Positions 1 through 7,900 of a DNA stretch of 13,050 nt are shown here, piece after piece (positions within the stretch are counted from its first letter, which is position 1; the number at the start of each line of letters is the position of its first letter). The stretch covers positions 1 through 13,050 of the forward strand of contig JAOXYB010040805.1 in assembly GCA_028565635.1 (NCBI GenBank). Reading direction: 5' to 3'. This stretch comes from Phoronis ovalis. Its lineage: Eukaryota; Phoronida; Phoronidae. The notes under the pieces are model-generated. The model worked only from the letters and a program-made list of their open reading frames with translations. It made no database searches and was not told the origin of the DNA. Both the position numbers and the translations under genes were made by a program.

Positions 1-2
1 GA

Positions 3-122
3 GTTAGTCTATTTACTAGAAGGCAAAATGTTACTATTGAGGTGGATGGGAAAATTAATTGTATCCTTATGCCATCTCTGGGTCGCGGAAGACATGGAAT
101 GAGAATAAAAAAAGTTATATAA
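3..122 (+). CDS. Possible 3'-terminal exon of an upstream plus-strand gene
   Basis: A frame open from the window edge to a TAA at 120-122 reads like real protein: QNVTIEVDGKINCILMPSLG followed by a basic RGRHGMRIKKVI end. The other plus-strand frames are either stopped early or of odd composition. I do not recognise the family. If real, it would be the C-terminus of a gene that converges tail-to-tail with the CLCA gene; plus-strand AATAAA hexamers occur at 311-316, 589-594 and 672-677. Forty codons without a stop can occur by chance, so this stays tentative. Confidence 0.3.
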   Translation, partial: VSLFTRRQNVTIEVDGKINCILMPSLGRGRHGMRIKKVI

Positions 123-1190
123 TTATTATTTAGTATAAAATCTGTGTAGACATAACCGATACGAATTCAGTTGATTGTCTATCAACTGGAATTTTGTCAA
201 ACTAAATGCCTATTATTGTAAATCAGGCTAATCTTGGTTAATCTCATTATTCTTGTGCTGAAATCGTAGTTCGGAAAATATAAATCTTGAAATTGAAGAG
301 GGAATTATAAAATAAACAGCCGTGTCAAAAGTTATGATGACAATTAGTTAGTTCCTTTTTCATTATTTAATATTGAGATTCTCAAGACCTGAAATAGGGT
401 TCACTTCTAGCTTCTCTATCTTGAAGCCCTCAATCGAATAAGAAAGAGGAAACAGCACATTTTTTCTTAGCTGCCATTAATTTATGTTGAATTTATGATG
501 CTTGTTTTGCATGTTTGGTATGGGGGGGGGGAGGGAGACAGCCATTCACGAGAAGATTTATGGCCTGTGTAGCAAGTACTGAGGTGACAATAAACTTGAA
601 ACAAACATCTTCGCCATTTAAAGTATTGCATCTATTATTGCACTAACAATAATTCTGATGTTAATTATGCAAATAAAGCTATGATTTTGTAATTTAATGT
701 TTTCAGCCTATAATTGATAAGCTAAATATGTAACTGTATAATGCTGATAACTTTAAACAGATCGCATGATATCAAATTACAATTCATTGCAAAACTGTGC
801 CTGTACTCCCGGAGGAGTACTTTCGTATATGATGAATGTACGTGCCGCCCAAATGTGTCACTTATTAAATGTCACATATAAAATAGCCTATATAGCCTAT
901 TATTTCATATTACATGCATTTCCTAAGCAAAAACGAAAAGTAGTGCGCTTTGTTACACCAGTATGATCGAAAATTATTATCTAACTATAGCATTCTAATC
1001 ACGTGACTGTACCGAACATAATTACATATAATTGGTATAACTTAAAGCATCACAAAATTGCATGTTCGGATTCACACCCTAAAACATGTCCTCATAAACT
1101 GTTCAAAACACAATTTGTGAATTCTCCTCTGCATCACTCTCCGTGATTTATATATAATTGAAATCGTCATTATATTGTTATTGTTCTTGC
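123..1190. other. Intergenic AT-rich stretch
   Basis: No coding region that I can support. It holds a run of ten G at 522-531, a perfect 7-bp stem hairpin at 803-820 (GTACTCC, loop CGGA, GGAGTAC) and a near-tandem 'tatagcctat' pair near 890. The short ATG frame at 766-966 shows no family resemblance. Confidence 0.6.
803..820. repeat. Small perfect hairpin
   Basis: GTACTCC / GGAGTAC, 7-bp perfect stem with a 4-nt CGGA loop. GC-rich within an AT-rich setting. No downstream T-run or known RNA motif is seen. Confidence 0.55.
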
Positions 1191-1196
1191 TTTATT
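1191..1196 (-). promoter_or_regulatory. Candidate poly(A) signal of the CLCA gene
   Basis: Canonical AATAAA on the minus strand, about 85 nt past the stop codon. It is the first hexamer after the stop, so the 3' UTR would be about 100-110 nt. Assigned by position only. Confidence 0.5.
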
Positions 1197-1280
1197 ATTG
1201 GTTGCTTATGTTAGCCAAATGTACATGTCTATGTAGTCTATATAAAAATATAGAATAACCCCTCAAACACAGTACACAAC

Positions 1281-1993
1281 TTATACCAAGTTATTACTAA
1301 TACAAGCCACGTTGTCATGAATTTCCTTCATTTGATGAACTTTATTCTTTGCTTTTAGTTTCCAGCAACAACATGAGCCAGCAAGAACAAGAATCACAAT
1401 TAAAGCAACACCTCCTAAGGCTAAACCTATGATTATTTCAACCGTAATGATTCTGGAATAATCGAACTTAGAGACACGATTTGTTGTTGTAGGATTTACC
1501 GTGGAGGAATAATCGTCTTTAATGACCGGCTGTGTTGTTGCAGGCTTTCCAGTGGCGACCGTATCTCGTGTCGTATAATTACCCGGCTTTACAGTGGACG
1601 CATAACCGTCTTCAGTGACCTGATCTGTTGTTACAGGCTTTTCAGTAGTATTATACTTGTCCGTGGTGACCGTATCTCGTATTGTAGGATTAACAGTAGG
1701 TGGTGTTGTTGCTCCGACAATCATTGCAGGGGGAATGTAAAAGAAGGCGGCAGGCACCAGGTTCGAAATTGGGCTAACGTTATCTTGATCATCTATTGCC
1801 TTCACTGCAAAGATGTATGTGACATTTTCTTGATTCTTGTCAAGTTGTATTTTGAAAATTTCCGTTTGACCTGATGGTAGTGGTTTTGTAAGATCACCAA
1901 GCAGAAGTTGAGATGAATTTACTGCTGTACCATTATCAAAGTCGTTGCGCAATTCGTGAAAATGTGTATGCATTCGTAAATCATATGAAGAGG
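1281..1993 (-). CDS. CLCA: CLCA final exon: FnIII end, mucin-like stalk, membrane anchor
   Basis: Codes for residues 770-1005 and the stop TAA at 1283-1281. SYDLRMHT and NVTYIFAVKAIDDQDNVSPI (to about 858) complete the FnIII-like domain. Residues 862-949 are a Thr/Pro/Asp-rich stalk built of repeats. Residues 951-975 (ITVEIIIGLALGGVALIVIL and on) form one transmembrane segment, followed by CCCW and a short basic tail. This predicts a type I membrane protein with the enzyme outside. The acceptor is TTATCTTACAG; the frame stays open upstream to 2138 in the intron, but the phase and the FnIII match place the exon start at 1993. Confidence 0.94.
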
Positions 1994-4900
1994 CTGTAAG
2001 ATAAAGAACATGGCTTTTACCAAACAAAAATAGATTTGTGCTTGTGATGAAAAGCAGTTTGTAGAAATACATATCTCTAGCTTTAGAAGATATTCGAATG
2101 CACGAGAATTTTAATTTTAAGAATACGAGGTTACTCATCCTTTGATCAATGCAAGATTTGAGAGTGAAGACTACAGCTGTTCGGAGAAAGGCACAGTACC
2201 TTGTCCCTGGTCAAGATCATCTCCAACAGCAGTCCAGTGCAAAGTTATCGTTGAATTTTCGTAGGAAGTATCTATCACCTTAAAATTAGAAACAAGAATA
2301 ATAGTTTATGTATCATTTTCAAACCTAAATTGTATTTAATGTTAAGCACAACTTATTGGCAATGTAAAATTCATGTCAAATTTTGAACATTAAAAAAGAA
2401 AACATAAAGGTAAGAACTGGAAGAGTATGACAATTTACTTTTCACGTGTTCATCAAATCAGTAAAGTGGTCATTTTGGGGTAAAAATTACATTCTGTAAA
2501 GACAAGCTTGGAAACGTGAAAGCCAAGCACCCCAACAGATACAAAGATGCAACTTGGCTAAATTAGCTTCAAATAAAGTAATATCCAAAATATGCCTCAC
2601 ATTTTAAAAATGTCGTTTCATTTAAAAGTTATACTGCTTCAAATTTCAACGGCTAGATTTTTTTTTCATTTTTTCTGGTGCTCATATTTTAAAGAATATC
2701 ATTAAGTTTAAACCAAAAGTTTAAAACTCTAAGAAAATACACTCTAAGAAAATATGTTTGGAATTTCTTGCTGGGATTTATTTTTAGCCATTCGTTTGCT
2801 TTGCATCTGCATGAGTGTTAATCATATAGGCCTAGACCTGAAATTTACATATGTATAACAAATGTTTAAGTTTTTCCCCCCAAATAGGCTCTTTCCAGAT
2901 AACTTAATCATGTGGCAGGTGATCTTTTCATTAAACTACAAAAATTAACTCAAAGTATAAGATGCTAAAAAAATAACTAGAACCGTAAACAGAATACGCT
3001 GCAGCTGTCACCATACCATACTTTATCGATTTGCCACGTACCTTTAAATCATTAATGGCATCAGGGGCGTATATATCTGGGATGATAGGCGCCTGTGTGC
3101 CAGTCCCACCGCTCGTTGTTGGTTGTGGTGGTTGATTAATTACCGCAAATGACCCAGCTGAAGTCACGCGGGAAAAACTATTCACTGATGTGTATGTGAC
3201 ATTCTGTGTTGCTAAAAAACATTACATTTAGAATTAATGAGACTTTTTTGTCTTTTATTTTCTCACATTACCTTTTCGTTGAAGTTACCAAAAATACCAA
3301 ACAGGAGAACGTCTGCATTGTAAACACTCAATTTATCTGTTAACGAAACAATTAAGTCATAATTTTGATATATTGTAATTACTGCATACTATTTTGAAAA
3401 CTTACTGCCATTTCTATACAATATCTGATTGACATCAATGACGCTTTGTCCACCGGCCTGAACTGTTTTAAATTTTGCTGTACTGGAGTCACCTTTCACC
3501 TTCACCTTAACACTGTACTGCCCATTGCCAGCAAAGTGCAAGAAATAAGCTGAATAGATACCATCTTCTTTTGTAGTGTCAGCTCCTACGAAACATACAA
3601 TACAGTTGGCACGACGACAGGTACAGGCATCTGTTTTCACTAATTCAACTTTGAAACTTGATTTTAAAAATTCGTACACGAAACGGTGACAGTAATATTA
3701 ATAAAATTCACCGATGCAATATGCTTTATATTATTAAAATCCATTGATATAACGCGTCCATAAAATGATACATTATACAGATAAAAATCGCAGAAGTTGT
3801 TTTAAATTAAATATGTGTGATTCGTTATTTGTGTTGCAACCAGTTTTTTACTCATAAAGTAATGTTGATACTAATTTATAGTAAGTATGATATGCTGAAT
3901 GTTTTGATTATTTTACTGTAAATGTTATATTAGTAAGTCTGCATTAGTAATGTTATTTGTTACTTCTGAGACTCATTTTGTAACCGTGGATTTAATTGTA
4001 GTATCGAAGATACCTGCTCCATTGTCCAGCAACTTTTGAGTGAATGTATTCGTTTCTGTCTCAATAATAGCTTCCACATCAGCGTCAACCACTGGTGTGT
4101 ATTCCCTTGTTACTGTTGCATAGACAATCAACTGAATACCACTCGGGTCTAGAAAATATACACCCATGTTTGCATATGCAATGTTAGCTTGGAGCACAGT
4201 TTTACCTAATCAGTATTACAACTGTAATTTAACCCTAATAAAAAAATCGCAATGATATGATAGGTGTTTTTTAAAAGTACTTCCTTACCGTATTTTAAGA
4301 CTACGATATTGGTGCGACTGCTAATATTAGTTTGTAGAATTTGTGTAGAATTATTAACATTAACATTTTGATAGATTAAACGATTTTGGAAAATTAATAA
4401 AATATATGCACCAACCGGAAAAATCCACTGCAGGTTTGTTGATTTCTGACTTCAATGTAATTGGTCTCACGTGCATATCTCTTGCACGTGATGTTGCAGA
4501 AACCTGTAACTGATAGATAGGTGCAAATGTCCCTACGGGTCCAGTATGCCGGATAGTCAACATCCACTTGCCAGGTTCTGCTGTTTCAGGAATAGAAATC
4601 CTTACAGTCTTTGTGGCATCGTTATATGCTGAGTTTTCCGGTATGATAAGTGTACCATTCGGCCTTTGAATGGATACTGCTATCGATGGCCTGATATTGG
4701 TTTGCCAAGTAATGATAAATTCTGTTTTGTTACCAATGTCTTTGTCAACATAGATGTTTTGTGAATATGTTTCATTTGCTTTAAGGGATAGAGTATCGTC
4801 AAAGACCTGGAGAAAAAAAATCGTAATTACATGTAAACTTCAGTGGAACATACAGCTACGCTTTAATTAGTACCATCATGTAAATACATATGCATAAAAA

Positions 4901-7900
4901 GACAAGGTACCAAATAAAATGAAATACCTGCACGACAACCAGTTTCTGCGATCTCTCTGTTACTGTCTTCGTAAAAGCATCTTTCAGTGCTGTCGTAGTT
5001 GCAGTTTCTGGTGAGTAAAATGACATTCCTCCAGTGGCAGCAGCCAGTGATAAGAGCTGGACATCTGCATTCTGTGTATACAATACCGTATCAACTATCA
5101 CACCCTTCTGTACCATTCTAGGTAAAACTTGACCAATTGAAGGTGTTCCGTTATCCTGTCCATCAGAAAGGAGGAATGCAGATCCGCCAGCTGCATTCTG
5201 TCTATTTTGTTCGAGAATCTGAAAATGTTAAAATCAATCAAGTCATAGAGTGACTATATTCAACTAAAAGTTAAAAAACCAAGTAAGGTTTTACCAAAAA
5301 TGGCAACCAGCATACTGATTCCACCATCCAGTGTCAAATATACAAAAAGTAAGCTTTCATAGGGCGTTTTCACACTATGGGTTATGGAATAGAAGTTTAT
5401 GAGTTATAGAGCTCCAGTTAACTCCTAAATCTCCACACCAATTTTTCAAGGTTAGATTACAATAATATAGATGGATATTTTATTAACTGCAAAATAGAAA
5501 GTTACTTATAGAAACAAAATAAAAGAATCAATCGCATACATTTTAATTTAATCTTGACTCCAGAGATTTTAAAAATTATGTAAATTTTAAAGATTTTACG
5601 GTAGTATAACTGCCTGCGAGGAATAAAATGGGGAAATCAGCCCAGTTACTTGATTTGGTACAAATGTTGGTTATTAAACACAAACTAGGAATAACTAAAA
5701 TTGTAATAATCTATTTTTGAAGTTCTTGTTCTTCGAAATACTATGTTCATTATTTTTTGCTATATAATTACGTAGTAGATAATACATTGTTGCTGTAAAT
5801 CTTATTCAGATCCCCTCTTTAGCAACTCCATGTAATGTGAGCGCAGTAACAATAGCCTAGTGCAATTATCCGACAAGTTATCTATCGATCGAATAGGATA
5901 TCTCTACTGAGATCACTAAAGATGCGTACCAAATACATAAAAGAAAGAGGGTTTTTCGGTTTTTGTTATTTATTTTATATTTCACTCCTTGGATCGATCA
6001 CTGCTTCGATTAATATGGCGTAAAGTTCTTCCTATCGCATGGTTGAACTGTCAAATCTCTATAAATGTAACCCCGACATGCGTTTATAATCTACATATTC
6101 AGTAGGGTTATATATAACTCCCACATCTTATGTATTGCTATTCAACTTATTTACTGAGCCGTTTAATTTTAGGATACGGGGTGATCAATATTAATATATC
6201 TTATAATTTAAAGCAATTTCAGGTTCGCTAATGTTGCATTGGGGCGGTATCTCTAGAATCTTATCTCCAGTGCACGTTTAAAACATGTCATTAACTGTAT
6301 TATCATACGCTTCATTTGCTCAACTATTTCAAAAAGAAATAAAAAATATGTATAAGTTTGGGGGAAACCTGATTTCTATAACCTATAATTTTTTAACCCA
6401 TAATGTGAAAACGCCCATAGTCTTTTAGTTAATACCTTTCTAAAAATGTGTGAACGGTATATTTTCATTTAATTGCTCAAATTCTGACATGGAAGTAATA
6501 AGCATAATAAGTAGCTCCAAATCATACTTGCCACTTTAACAAAAGATATATTACAAAAGAATAACTTATCAGAATCAAGAAAAATGATGATAGATAAGGT
6601 GCTAACTCAAAACTATATGCGTTACTTTATGGGTAAACGAAGCGCACTATCATATTGGACCTAACCTCAACTGCTTTTAGTAATCCACAACCAATGCAAG
6701 TACCGCCAGTAGCTACTTTAGGCAACGCATCAACTAACTTCTTCCTGTCCTGCTCTGTTGTAATTGGTAATAAAATGTGACGAATTATTGCTGAGCTTGC
6801 AAAAGTGACTATACCTACAGATGTCCCGTCTTCCACTATATCAAGCAGATATTCAGTAGCGGCCTGAACGGCTTTTATTAATTTCGATCCCTGGGGAAAT
6901 GTAACGGAATACTAATTAATAGAAGCATTAATAAACAGCGTATAACAGAGTTGGATTTGTTTAGATATATCACAACTGTCCACGTTGTACACAAACCGAA
7001 AATTGTTGCATTCAAAATAAAAATAGGTTTTATTTAAAATTTATGTATGCATCGTCGTGCAGATAGTTCTTGTAACTAAATGAATGTAATTTGTACAAAT
7101 AATGAAATCCACAATCTTTCGAGCAACTATTGTAAAAAAACTTACACGCATGCTACCGCTTGTGTCAATAACAAGAACAACACGTGGTTCCCCTTTCTGA
7201 ACGACTGTAAATGTTGGTCTTGTGTTTATGTTGCTTTTAACTGGAGAATTGTTTCCACCTGTAATAAAAAACACTTATGACTTTAAGCGCTTAGCAAATA
7301 TATATTTTTGAAAAGAGAAATGTAGGATGAATAAAAAATGAGAAATTTGCATTTGTTGATACGTACGTACAAATATCATGCTGCTCACAACGACTGAGTA
7401 GTTTATTGAGAAGTACACTATAAATTCTACCTACAAAATCCTCATGCTCTCTCATAATGTCCCAATGACTCCTGCCGTGACATAACCTGTTATGTTTATT
7501 AGGAGCTTCGTCATTGTGATAGGTAGATGGATTTGTAGGATCGCTATCACAAAATGAATTAGTCTGAAAAATATGCAACTTATATTGTTGAATTTATGCG
7601 GGAAAAACAAAGTTTTATATTGAAAACATTGACTTGCTGTTGAGTGCATATATTTGTTCATGCGATCCGCAGTAACTTATAATTTATGTTGATTTTACTA
7701 GTGGATTTCTGTATGTCAGATTGGACCCAACCACAAAACTGTTATCAATTGACAGAAGTTTGTTGCGCGAAAAAAAACCCGTACAGTATTTAGGAAACAA
7801 CAGTATTACTGGTATAATGAGGAAAGTATCAGGGAACTTCATAATACTTGTAGCAAATTGTAGAAAATAATAATGAAATGTTCTCACTAATGGATTGTAA

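Noticed and set aside
766-966. Plus-strand 66-residue frame with ATG
   Set aside because: Overlaps a hairpin, shows no recognisable domain, and such lengths arise by chance in this region.
7080-7280. Plus-strand frame opposite CLCA exon f
   Set aside because: Antisense shadow of the MIDAS exon.
7432-7661. Second minus-strand frame overlapping CLCA exon e
   Set aside because: Wrong frame; the conserved EAPNK block is read in the other frame with proper splice sites.
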